A stretch of DNA of 64,000 nucleotides. Origin: Prorocentrum cordatum (lineage: Eukaryota; Sar; Dinophyceae; Prorocentrales; Prorocentraceae). The notes under the pieces were generated by a model. The model was not told the DNA's origin. It was given only the letters and a program-made list of their open reading frames with translations, and did not search any database. Shown here piece by piece: positions 53,938-63,679 of the stretch; within the stretch, counting starts at the first letter, position 1; each line of letters begins with the position of its first letter. The translations under genes were made by a program, and so were the position numbers. The stretch is from NCBI GenBank assembly GCA_963575745.1, contig CAUYUJ010011214.1, positions 206,143-270,142 on the forward strand, written 5' to 3'.

Positions 53938-55080
53938 ACAGTCAGGGAATCTTTGTGCCAACGCTGCAGACATTGGAAAACGCGAGGGCTGGGACAGCAC
54001 CGCGGCTGCCCTTTGAACAGGGCAACGCTATGGACACCACAGGGCACAGCCCTGATAATTAATGGGGCGATTGATCTCGATAAACCTAGTGGGTATGGAT
54101 ACTCACATTGCGAAGACAATTCGTTGAACATCGCATTGGCCCAGCTCGAGGCCAAGGCAGTGGCGGCACAGTATGTCATGGAATACAACAATGTCCGCCC
54201 GGGGACAAGTGACCCCAATAGGTTGCGACTGTCGGGTGAAGTAAGGCATGAAATCCCGGATATCGTGCGGGGCGTCATTAATGACAAGTGGAAAGTTCCA
54301 GTTTCGGAGATGCAATTGGGTCTCCGCATAATGCGCGCGATCGCTGTCATTCGTGAAATCACCAGTAGCTTTATTACCGAAGGGCATTATATTGCGCACC
54401 CTGGGAGTACCGCTCTTGCCCCGCGCGGGAGCTCAGACCCCGCCCATGAAAAGCGACAAAAAGACGCATGCGCCCTCGACTGTCGCATTCGCACTGCGGT
54501 TCACACGGATGATCTCATTGAGGAATGGGCCCGTAATTTGGGTAGACAGGTCCGCGCAGACATCCGCCGTCAGGGTGCGAAGCTGCAGGGGGCAATTTAT
54601 TGGCTTCTAGATAAGTGCGAAGACGACGAAGTGGAGCTTCAAGATAGAGACGAAGGCCCCTTTCGTACTGCATGCGGAAAATTTGGCTTTCCGATTGCTA
54701 CCGCTGCAAGAGAGATTCTTAGATTCATTCGAGACCGAGAGACTAAAATTAGCGAAAGCGGAGGCGCCGCTGGGCCCCCCGACGGCCAAGCCGATCTCGA
54801 GGGGCCGGCACGACCAGATGATTTGGCAAAAGCAAGGCCGATTCTGCCACCTCCACCTCGTAGACTTGACGTCCAAGACGATCGGGCTCGCGACGAAGTC
54901 ACCGAATTTCCGTATTCTGCCAGCGGCCCAGCCGCTTCGGCAGGTGAAGAGTACTCATGGTATTCGTCGGCTGACACACGGGATTGGTCGAGGCCCCCGC
55001 GCGCGCGATGGTTCTATGGATGTCGGCCGCGGCGCTGCTGGCTACGATCCGATGATCCACTACCCGCACTACACAAATGA
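53934..55080 (+). pseudogene. Unknown locus, ORF e downstream of the large ORF
   Basis: ATG 53934 overlaps the TGA of the large ORF (ATGA) and opens a short frame (MNSQGIFVPTLQTLENARAG) that ends in another TAATG at 54060. Protein-like sequence then continues in the frame of the large ORF: ALIINGAIDLDKPSGYGYSH, LAQLEAKAVAAQYVMEYNNV, QLGLRIMRAIAVIREITSSF, FPIATAAREILRFIRDRETK. So either a frameshift near 54050 or readthrough of the TGA joins the parts. A 23-bp tandem duplication (53908-53953) lies exactly at this junction. Pro-rich tail from about 54770. No family recognised. Confidence 0.4.
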
Positions 55081-55381
55081 CGTCCAACATGGATACTACG
55101 TTCATCGTGACCGCATCTACTGGATGACCGACAATGTCTGGTGGTCCCGAACGTGGCATATACTGTCTCTGACAGAGTGTGACATCTACTTCCCGACGAA
55201 GGGGAAAGAGTCCAATAACAAATGCAAACACACCAGAACAGCGTATCACGCTGGCCGTGGCAAGGGATACAGATCCCGCTCGCCCCGTGAGCATGGGGGT
55301 CGACAGGGAGGCTCATCGTCTTCACGTCCGAGACCCCCCACTCCGCCATCGAGGGACAATCCTTGGGACGGACTGAGTTAG
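54990..55381 (+). pseudogene. Unknown locus, C-terminal aromatic and RS-like segment
   Basis: In the next frame: GYDPMIHYPHYTNDVQHGYY, VHRDRIYWMTDNVWWSRTWH and LTECDIYFPTKGKESNNKCK, ending in an Arg/Ser/Gly-rich tail (GYRSRSPREHGGRQGGSSSS) and a stop at 55381. The switch from ORF e happens between 54980 and 55030. Aromatic-rich with a basic RS tail; it could bind RNA, but this is a guess from composition. Confidence 0.4.
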
Positions 55382-55415
55382 GCCAGGCCCGCGCGACCCA
55401 GCCGCCGCAGGCAAA

Positions 55416-55523
55416 ACCGAGCGACAAAGTCGCATCGGTCGAGAGAATTTCACCGATCGACAAAGTCGTATCGGCCGAGAGAGCTCCACCGATCCACGAA
55501 GTCGAATCGGCGGAGAGAATTAT
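55416..55523. repeat. 36-bp tandem repeat, three copies
   Basis: Copies start at 55416, 55452 and 55488 with ACCGA and each contains GACAAAGTCG or a variant and TCGG..GAGAGA. In one forward frame this gives a 12-residue repeat (PIDKVVSAERAP) ending in a stop at 55522. Confidence 0.85.
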
Positions 55524-55984
55524 TTGATCTAATGGTGGGAGTCGTCGGGCCTCTTCGGCCCTCAGCCCCCTGGCAGCCACCGCTGAGCTGTAAAAATGTT
55601 TTGCGGTTGGCTCCGGTGGTTGTACATATGTACAGGCTGGGGGTGCTGTGGCTGGATGGGCCCTACGAGGCCCGCCGCGGGGGGAGTAAATATCCTCCTC
55701 TCCGCCTCATCATAATCTTGCTTCTCTCGCTGCCTGCCTTGCAGTGCACCGTCTGTACTGTTACTGCGGTACCAACCCGCAGCTATTCGTGCTCGAAGGA
55801 GAAACAGGAGCGAGCTTGCCTTCGGCCTCCGCGCGTCGTCGGTCGTCGGCCGGCCGGCCTCCTCCCTTACTAATCCCGAGTACGATTGCTTACCAGTTAA
55901 CCACTGTCTTATCGATGTCTCTTCCCGTACCCTCTACCACTGAGCAGAGTGAACGTGAGACCTTAATTCCTTTGTCATCTTACC
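55524..55984. other. Unassigned spacer between the unknown locus and the family B array
   Basis: No ORF, repeat or element was recognised. It contains TACATATGTACA (about 55622), an inverted GGGCCCTACGAGGCCC-like block (about 55658) and GTAAATATCCTCC. It could be a 3' flank or regulatory region, but nothing supports a specific call. Confidence 0.4.
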
Positions 55985-57570
55985 CCGATTCTCGAAGGAA
56001 AGGCCTCGGACGAGGGTCAGCCAATCCCTTTTTTATCCCCTGTTGCTGCCCCAGGTTATGGAGCCACGTGGGGTCGACCTCCCCTTCCCGCCCCTTCGCC
56101 GACCTGGGCTTGGGAGCCACAGTGCGGCTCGCCTCTGGTCCGACCGGGCGCGGCGCCGCCTTGGCACGATTTTTCTCTGTCTGTCTGTCTTGGCCCTGGC
56201 TGACCCGCGCTCGCGCGTCCCCGAGTACTTTGGTGGGGGTGGGCCTCACAAGCCGTGACCCCGCAGGGGTGGTCTTCGGATCGCGTATGATCCCGTCATC
56301 GAGGCAGGGGCGACGACGCTGAACCTGTCGGCAGAGATAGAGGACCTCCTGGAGGTGGGCATGTGTTTAGTCATTGAGGGTGGTGGCAACTCAGAGACGG
56401 TCTGCATTGCTGGCCTGGCGCCGGTGCAGCTCACGAGCCCCACGCAGTTCGGGTACCCCGCTGGCTCAACTTTCACACTTTTGGACGGTGTCATTTCCAC
56501 TTCGAATACTTCGATGGTCATTCGCAGGGCTCGTGCCGCATCCTTCGACCACCTTGCATTATGTAGGCTGTGGTTTCCGTGCAGGCGTTGAGCGAGACAT
56601 GTGAGAAACGGCAGGGGATTGGGAAATGATCGGGAGCCGGTGGAGAAGGAGAGTCTGGATGAGGCTGAGGAGGACGAGGAGACGGTCACGGGACGAGGGA
56701 TGAGGGCGGAGGCATAAGAGGGCGGAAGGACGAAGCGGCAGGAGGGAGAAGAAGGCGGAAGGAGGCAGGAGGGATAGAGCTACGGAGAGAAGGGGGAAGG
56801 AGGGAGAAAGGATGGAGGGAGGGATGGACGGCCGGGGGCTGCCCAGGCTGCCTCCGACGGCTCCGTTGGGCCGTCTGGCCCGCATCTTGGCGGCCGTGCG
56901 GGGCCGTTGTGGCCACGTGTTGGGTTGCTTGCGGCCTCTGCGTCTATCTTGGGCCGTCTTGGAGTCATCTCTTGTTCCTCTCGCGTCCTGTCTTGAGGGG
57001 TGCTTCGGCCGCCGCACTAGTGGCCACCGGGTGCCCGCCTCACCATGCAGCACCCTCAAACGCACTGCAACTTGATACTGACAGTGGGGCCTCACCGTCA
57101 ATGCCGGCGCGCCCCCGCCCCGAATTCCCTTGCCAGTGGGGCGCAGCAGTCGAAGAGCTTGAGATGAGCTGGAGCCGCCTGTCAACCAATTGTCGAGATC
57201 AAGAACATGCCCACCCACCAGGGACAAACACATGCATTTGACAGTGCGGGGCCTCCGTTGTTCATAACATTGCTGCGGCGTTCCACATGTTGTTTAACTT
57301 CTCGCTCTTGACTCTACCAACATTTGGAGGAGACGGAATTCCAGAAAGTGACGTCAGACAGGCGGCATGGTGACATCCGAAAGCGTTGCAAAAACGGAAT
57401 GCAAGCGGAAAGAGGAAAGGCCAATAGAAGCGGACAACAAACGGGCACGTAGGCCACGGGCCAATCCCGGACCTGAAGTGCAACAACACATGACGCCCAT
57501 ACTTTGAAATTGCTTTTATCTTCGAACGAGACAACCACGCCCCCCCAGTGCTGTTTACGATCGTACAAGT
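55985..57570. repeat. Family B array, unit T1
   Basis: Begins inside a unit at GAGGGTCAGCCAATCCC, carries the exon-like ORF (56257-56591), the purine-rich stretch (56700-56815), the copia-2 empty site (about 57105) and the region to CGCCCCCCCAGTGCTGTTTACG. It keeps about 130 bp between the GGTTATGGAGCCACGTG block and GACCCGCGCTCGCG that T2 and T3 lack. Confidence 0.88.
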
Positions 57571-59302
57571 GCGATGCCCATCGTCACAGCATGGTGGGCT
57601 TGACGTTTGGCAGCGGGCTTCTTCACAATCGGACAGGTCACGAACCCCCAGCAACAGGCCCTTCCCAGCGAGCTGTGACAGTAGACTGGCACTCAAATCG
57701 GAGCATGCAATGTCACTGTCCCCCCCCAGGCATTTTCGACAGCGGGACCCCAGTCATCGTGCTCTGGCACCGTCACACGACCCCTCCCTTGAACCTGCCT
57801 TGGATGGGGCACGGCAGAAGGGGTATGGGGGGGCAGGTCGGTGCGCACGGAACAGGGGCCAGCGCGGACGGGGGTCAGCCAATCCCTTTTTTATCCCCTG
57901 TTGCTGCCCCAGGTTATGGAGCCACGTGTGACCCGCGCTCGCGCGTCCCCGAGTACTTTGGTGGGGGTGGGCCTCACAAGCCGTGACCCCGCAGGGGGGG
58001 TCTTCGGATCGCGTATGACCCCGTCATCGAGGCAGGGGCGACGACGCTGAACCTGTCGGCAGAGATAGAGGACCTCCTAGAGGTGGGCATGTGTTTAGTC
58101 ATTGAGGGTGGTGGCAACTCAGAGACGGTCTGCATTGCTGGCCTGGCGCCGGTGCAGCTCACGAGCCCCACGCAGTTCGGGTACCCCGCTGGCTCAACTT
58201 TCACACTTTTGGACGGTGTCATTTCCACTTCGAATACTTCGATGGTCATTCGCAGGGCTCGTGCCGCATCCTTCGACCACCTTGCATTATGTAGGCTGTG
58301 GTTTCCGTGCAGGCGTTGAGCGAGACATGTGAGAAACGGCAGGGGATTGGGAAATGATCGGGAGCCGGTGGAGAAGGAGAGTCTGGATGAGGCTGAGGAG
58401 GACGAGGAGACGGTCACGGGACGAGGGATGAGGGCGGAGGCATAAGAGGGCGGGAGGACGAAGCGGCAGGAGGGAGAAGAAGGCGGAAGGAGGCAGGAGG
58501 GATAGAGCTACGGAGAGAAGGGGGAAGGAGGGAGAAAGGATGGAGGGAGGGATGGACGGCCGGGGGCTGCCCAGGCTGCCTCCGACGGCTCCGTTGGGCC
58601 GTCTGGCCCGCATCTTGGCGGCCGTGCGGGGCCGTTGTGGCCACGTGTTGGGTTGCTTGCGGCCTCTGCGTCTATCTTGGGCCGTCTTGGAGTCATCTCT
58701 TGTTCCTCTCGCGTCCTGTCTTGAGGGGTGCTTCGGCCACCGCGCTGGTGGCCACCTGGTGCCCGCAAGACTCACCATGCAGCACCCTCAAACGCACTGT
58801 AACTTGATACTGACAGTGGGGCCTCACCGTCAATGCCGGCGCGCCCCCGCCCCGAATTCCCTTGCCAGTGGGGCGCAGCAGTCGAAGAGCTTGAGATGAG
58901 CTGGAGCCGCCTGTCAACCAATTGTCGAGATCAAGAACATGCCCACCCACCAGGGACAAACACATGCATTTGACAGTGCGGGGCCTCCGTTGTTCATAAC
59001 ATTGCTGCGGCGTTCCACATGTTGTTTAACTTCTCGCTCTTGACTCTACCAACATTTGGAGGAGACGGACTTCCAGAAAGCGACGTCAGACAGGCGGCAT
59101 GGTGACATCCGAAAGCGTTGCAAAAACGGAATGCAAGCGGAAAGAGGAAAGGCCAATAGAAGCGGACAACAAACGGGCACGTAGGCCACGGGCCAATCCC
59201 GGACCTGAAGTGCAACAACACATGACGCCCATACTTTGAAATTGCTTTTATCTTCGAACGAGACAACCACGCCCCCCCAGTGCTGTTTACGATCGTACAA
59301 GT
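57571..59302. repeat. Family B array, unit T2
   Basis: A complete 1732-bp unit, almost identical to T3. ORF at 57985-58319. Carries the 130-bp internal deletion relative to T1. A GGCCACCGCGCTGGTGGCC inverted repeat (about 58735) replaces the CACTAGTGG of T1 and unit 2. Confidence 0.9.
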
Positions 59303-60670
59303 GCGATGCCCATCGTCACAGCATGGTGGGCTTGACGTTTGGCAGCGGGCTTCTTCACAATCGGACAGGTCACGAACCCCCAGCAACAGGCCCTTCCCAG
59401 CGAGCTGTGACAGTAGACTGGCACTCAAATCGGAGCATGCAATGTCACTGTCCCCCCCCAGGCATTTTCGACAGCGGGACCCCAGTCATCGTGCTCTGGC
59501 ACCGTCACACGACCCCTCCCCTGAACCTGCCTTGGATGGGGCACGGCAGAAGGGGTATGGGGGGGCAGGTCGGTGCGCACGGAACAGGGGCCAGCGCGGA
59601 CGGGGGTCAGCCAATCCCTTTTTTATCCCCTGTTGCTGCCCCAGGTTATGGAGCCACGTGTGACCCGCGCTCGCGCGTCCCCGAGTACTTTGGTGGGGGT
59701 GGGCCTCACAAGCCGTGACCCCGCAGGGGGGGTCTTCGGATCGCGTATGACCCCGTCATCGAGGCAGGGGCGACGACGCTGAACCTGTCGGCAGAGATAG
59801 AGGACCTCCTGGAGGTGGGCATGTGTTTAGTCATTGAGGGTGGTGGCAACTCAGAGACGGTCTGCATTGCTGGCCTGGCGCCGGTGCAGCTCACGAGCCC
59901 CACGCAGTTCGGGTACCCCGCTGGCTCAACTTTCACACTTTTGGACGGTGTCATTTCCACTTCGAATACTTCGATGGTCATTCGCAGGGCTCGTGCCGCA
60001 TCCTTCGACCACCTTGCATTATGTAGGCTGTGGTTTCCGTGCAGGCGTTGAGCGAGACATGTGAGAAACGGCAGGGGATTGGGAAATGATCGGGAGCCGG
60101 TGGAGAAGGAGAGTCTGGATGAGGCTGAGGAGGACGAGGAGACGGTCACGGGACGAGGGATGAGGGCGGAGGCATAAGAGGGCGGAAGGACGAAGCGGCA
60201 GGAGGGAGAAGAAGGCGGAAGGAGGCAGGAGGGATAGAGCTACGGAGAGAAGGGGGAAGGAGGGAGAAAGGATGGAGGGAGGGATGGACGGCCGGGGGCT
60301 GCCCAGGCTGCCTCCGACGGCTCCGTTGGGCCGTCTGGCCCGCATCTTGGCGGCCGTGCGGGGCCGTTGTGGCCACCTGTTGGGTTGCTTGCGGCCTCTG
60401 CGTCTATCTTGGGCCGTCTTGGAGTCATCTCTTGTTCCTCTCGCGTCCTGTCTTGAGGGGTGCTTCGGCCACCGCGCTGGTGGCCACCTGGTGCCCGCAA
60501 GACTCACCATGCAGCACCCTCAAACGCACTGTAACTTGATACTGACAGTGGGGCCTCACCGTCAATGCCGGCGCGCCCCCGCCCCGAATTCCCTTGCCAG
60601 TGGGGCGCAGCAGTCGAAGAGCTTGAGATGAGCTGGAGCCGCCTGTCAACCAATTGTCGAGATCAAGAAC
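59303..60670. repeat. Family B array, unit T3, truncated
   Basis: Same as T2 with a few substitutions; ORF at 59717-60051. Ends at GAGATCAAGAACAT, after which unique sequence begins, so this is the right edge of the array in this window. Confidence 0.9.
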
Positions 60671-60981
60671 ATACCCCCTCCGAACCAGGAAAAAGGATCC
60701 TGGCGAAGTGCCCATACTTATGCCTGTGTGAATGCCGCAAGGCCATTTGACACGATTGTTTTGGCAATGTTGCGTCAGGCTTTTTTTCTTGCCCCATTCA
60801 TGCGTTTGCTTGGGGTATGCTTGCGTCAGGATGGGTCTGAAATCGCGCCGACCTGCTCGGACAAGCAGTTCCAGTGACAATGTTTGCGAAACGCCGCGCG
60901 CGCTGCCGGCCTGCGCGGCGCTCGCTCGCTCTCGCGACGCCCCGTGCACTTCGAGGTGGCAGCGCAGTCGCGGCCGCCCCC

Positions 60982-61172
60982 CCAGGTCAAGCCTGGCGGA
61001 TGAATTCGGTGACGCCCAGCTCCCCGGCGAGGGCCGTCGCCTGCCTCCTGCGCCAGATCGCGCACGTCGCGAACATTTTCAGCTGCGAGCGCACGCCTTT
61101 CGGCGGGCCCGCCTGGAAGACTTCGATGTTGAGCGCCCGCATGAGCAGCAGCTCCTCGCGGCGCGTGGTTAG
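60982..61172 (-). CDS. Possible coding fragment (minus strand), unrecognised
   Basis: Minus-strand frame RREELLLMRALNIEVFQAGP then RSQLKMFATCAIWRRRQATA and LAGELGVTEFIRQA before a stop. Composition looks protein-like, unlike the neighbouring GC-rich frames. It abuts the foldback element at 61170, which may sit in an intron or disrupt the gene. Not recognised. 60671-60980 holds nothing I can name. Confidence 0.35.
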
Positions 61173-61366
61173 GGGAACAAAAAGTAACATAAACATAACA
61201 CCGAGGTCCGCGCGGATTTCTCGGATCGGCGCTGGGGCCCCCCGGCGGCGCCTCTGGCGCCGCCCCTGGCGCGCTCCGCGCGCCAGGGAGGGGGGTCCAG
61301 CGCCGATCCGAGAAATCCGCACGGACCTCGGAGTTTTTTTTGTTTATGTCACCTTTTGTTCCCCTA
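61170..61366. mobile_element. 197-bp foldback (MITE-like) element with TA ends
   Basis: Nearly the whole element is one inverted repeat: TAGGGGAACAAAA at the left and TTTTGTTCCCCTA at the right. Inside lies a second long match (ACCGAGGTCCGCGCGGATTT with its complement, then CTCGGATCGGCGCTGG and its complement) and a central palindrome (CCTGGCGCG/CGCGCCAGG). Arms of roughly 75 bp differ at a few places. TA at both ends (61170-61171, 61365-61366) would fit a TA target duplication as made by Tc1/mariner-type transposases. Confidence 0.8.
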
Positions 61367-61479
61367 GTGGCGCGCGCGAGGTCGAGATAGAGAGTGGCGC
61401 ACTGAACGCCGACTCTGGCGGTTCGAAACGAAAGATTTTACCCAACCCAGAAACAAAGCCTGGCAGTGGAAGTTCCTCG

Positions 61480-61953
61480 TCAAAGGAGCGCGGGTGCAGG
61501 CAGCTTGCGAGCGCCGTTCGCTCGCCTGCTGACGTACGGCGCCCCCCTGGCACCGTGGCAATGGCCCTGCCGTGCGCAAACGGAAGCTTTTCCGGGTGAC
61601 CATGAAGCTTCGGAAGGTGAACGGTTTAGACGTGCGAGGCTCGATGAACTCCAGCGGGCCCGCGATGTTCTGATGTCCCTCGCGAGGCTGTCATCGTGGC
61701 GCTCCAGGGCGTCCTGGAGTGGCGCGCCCGCGTATTTGTCCATGCACGCCCAGAGCCGCAAGGGCAAGTGCTTCAGATAGAGCGCTTGGGCGCGCCTGCC
61801 TCTTTCGACATGGTCGACGGAGTCCCGATGCCGAGGCCCCACCGCGATGTGTGCGATCTGCCTTTCGGCATCCTTGACGAGCCCGCCATCGAGGTCGAGC
61901 GCCTCCAGGAGTTGGATTCGCATGCACACGCGCGCGCGTAGCAAGCCGCGCAT
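61480..61953 (-). CDS. Possible coding fragment (minus strand), unrecognised
   Basis: Minus-strand frame VCMRIQLLEALDLDGGLVKD then AERQIAHIAVGPRHRDSVDH, ALYLKHLPLRLWACMDKYAG and LQDALERHDDSLARDIRTSR. It looks helical and protein-like to about 61640, after which the frame is Ser/Arg-rich and less convincing. It may belong to the same minus-strand gene as the neighbouring fragments, with introns between. Not recognised. Confidence 0.35.
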   Translation of the reverse strand: MRGLLRARVCMRIQLLEALDLDGGLVKDAERQIAHIAVGPRHRDSVDHVERGRRAQALYLKHLPLRLWACMDKYAGAPLQDALERHDDSLARDIRTSRARWSSSSLARLNRSPSEASWSPGKASVCARQGHCHGARGAPYVSRRANGARKLPAPALL

Positions 61954-61977
61954 GCCACTGGCGTTCGTCGGGCTGGG

Positions 61978-62660
61978 TCATCTCATCATCTTCGCCGCCA
62001 GTTTCGCGTCCATGCGCGTTGGGCCAGATCTGTCGGCGGCCTGCAGGACGCCCGCGCACGGGCCACGTTCGCTCACCGCGCCACGGTCTCCCAGCAGGAC
62101 GCTATCATTGCACCCTCTCTGGAATCTGTCTTCGCGGAGCCGATGATCAATGGTTTCATTTGGATGGCGTTCCACGTGGCTCGGGTGTCCGCGGGGATCC
62201 GATTGCCAGGCTCGCGCGTGAAGTTCGCGAGTTGCCGGGGCCTCGCGTCGCTGAAGCGGTTGGGCGCCTGGAGCTCGAAGCGCAGCGGCGCGCTGCAGAA
62301 CGGCCTCATCACGGCATGGCGTTCGGGGGCAAGGTCGACGCCCGCTGCCGCCAGTTCCTCGAAGCTAGAAGCTCGAGGTCACAGGCAATTCCCCGCTGTC
62401 GGCTTCAGCTGCAGACGATCGCCCGGGTGGGTCACTATGTGCATGTGGCCGGAGGCGCCACCGACCTGGTCACGCCCCCGCTCCTCCACGCTCCTCTTGG
62501 CCCTGCGTCCGAGGTAGGTCCGGAGCAGCAGCGCGCTGTGCAGGCTGGGCGAGTTCATGCTGACCTCCTCCAGGATCAAGCGCGCGGCCGCTTCCCACGA
62601 GTCCCGTGGCACTTTCAGCTTAATTACCTCCAGCGGGCATGTCCTTTTGACAGAAAGACT
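61978..62660 (-). CDS. Possible coding fragments (minus strand), unrecognised
   Basis: Two minus-strand stretches look coding: 62612-62382 (PRDSWEAAARLILEEVSMNS, LHSALLLRTYLGRRAKRSVE, GHMHIVTHPGDRLQLKPTAG) and 62312-62073 (MRPFCSAPLRFELQAPNRFS, RQLANFTREPGNRIPADTRA, IQMKPLIIGSAKTDSREGAM). They are in different frames with a stop between, so introns or indels separate them. Plausibly exons of a host gene; not recognised. Confidence 0.35.
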
Positions 62661-62689
62661 GCGCTCCTATGATTCCCGCCCAGTAGCTT

Positions 62690-63679
62690 GCTGGTCGTCG
62701 GTGTAAATGTTCGCGGCCTGAAGCCACTTCGCGCAAACTATCAGCGCGGACTTCGCCTCATCCGGTCGCGCGGGGAACAGTGCGCCTACGGTTGGAATCG
62801 CGATCTCCTGCGCCATGGCTGTCTTTCCGCTGCCTCCCTGGCCGAGAAACGGGAACTGGAGCGTTTTTTGCTTCGCACGTTTGTCCGCGCTTCTCCTCGC
62901 CCCGCGCCGTTTTGCCGGCGTTCGCGGGCGCCGCGGCTAACGGGCCCTGATCGGGCTTGATAGGGCGGCGCCCCTACTCCCGCGTCTTCGGTATCAACCC
63001 GCCGCCCCCCGCACTGGGCCCTTCCAGTCTCTGGGCTGCTGCGCGGTTGGCGACGGTGCCCACCTCGCCTGCGGCGCCTCGAGAGGCATCGCGCCGGCGC
63101 CCGCTGCCCTCGCGTCGTTTTGCGCAGGGTCGTCGCGCGCGGGCCCGCCATTGTCTCCCCCCTGGCAGACCGCGCCCACTGGGACCCCGCTGGCTCCTTC
63201 AGCGCGTCGGCGCCCAGGTCCAGCAGGGCCTTCTAAGGAGCGAGTGCGTCGCCCTTCAGTTCTCTGGCTGCGTGGCGTCTCTGCGCGGGGGCAGCTCGCC
63301 CCTTGCCTCTCCATGGTGGTGGCAGCTTTCCGGGGGCCCTCGACGAAGGCCGACGCGTGCTCGGCTGCGTCGACGCGCGAGATCTGCCCGAACACAGACG
63401 GGGCGCAGTGGTGTTCTTTGACTTCGTTGGCACCCAACTTCGCGAGACCGCCCCGGGCGCGGTTTGCCCGTGGCCTCCGCCCGCGCGGCGCCCGCCCCGA
63501 AGTCTTCGGCCCCCTCCTAGCGCGCGGGGGGCCCGGCGAGCTGCGCGTCGCCCTTCTGCGACTTTCTCGGCTTGGAGGCATTCGCTTCGGAGATGCCGTC
63601 GAATGTGGTGGCTGTTTTCGCTGTCTCCAGGGCCTGGCGCCGCGCTCGAAGGGCGCGGGGGGCGCGCGGGAATGGGAAT
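62690..63679. other. GC-rich region without a recognised gene
   Basis: Very high GC keeps several frames open (Arg/Ala/Pro-rich peptides on both strands) but none shows convincing protein-like composition or a known motif. It could be intron or intergenic. Confidence 0.4.

Larger units (their letters stand above)
47959..54943. repeat. Dispersed bulged hairpins (arm-YGGC-N3-GCCR-bulge-arm)
   Basis: At least 14 copies, spanning about 47959-47986, 48415-48436, 48453-48474, 48488-48512, 48524-48548, 48563-48584, 49971-49992, 50064-50099, 51248-51273, 51287-51312, 52318-52345, 52738-52761, 53632-53657 and 54917-54943; weaker ones near 50425 and 54774. Core CGGC or TGGC, three-base loop (TCA, CCA, CAA, AAA, CTG), GCCG or GCCA, then one unpaired base, then an arm complementary to the 5' arm. 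Arm sequences differ: GCGGG/CCCGC, GCCGG/CCGGC, CCGAG/CTCGG, CTCCGTC/GACGGAG, and 12 bp (CAAGCCTCCGCC) at 50064. Confidence 0.75.

Noticed and set aside
56559-60510. Minus-strand Pro/Ser-rich ORFs in family B units (about 160-220 codons)
   Set aside because: They read the purine-rich stretch backwards; frames differ in length between units and show no conserved end.
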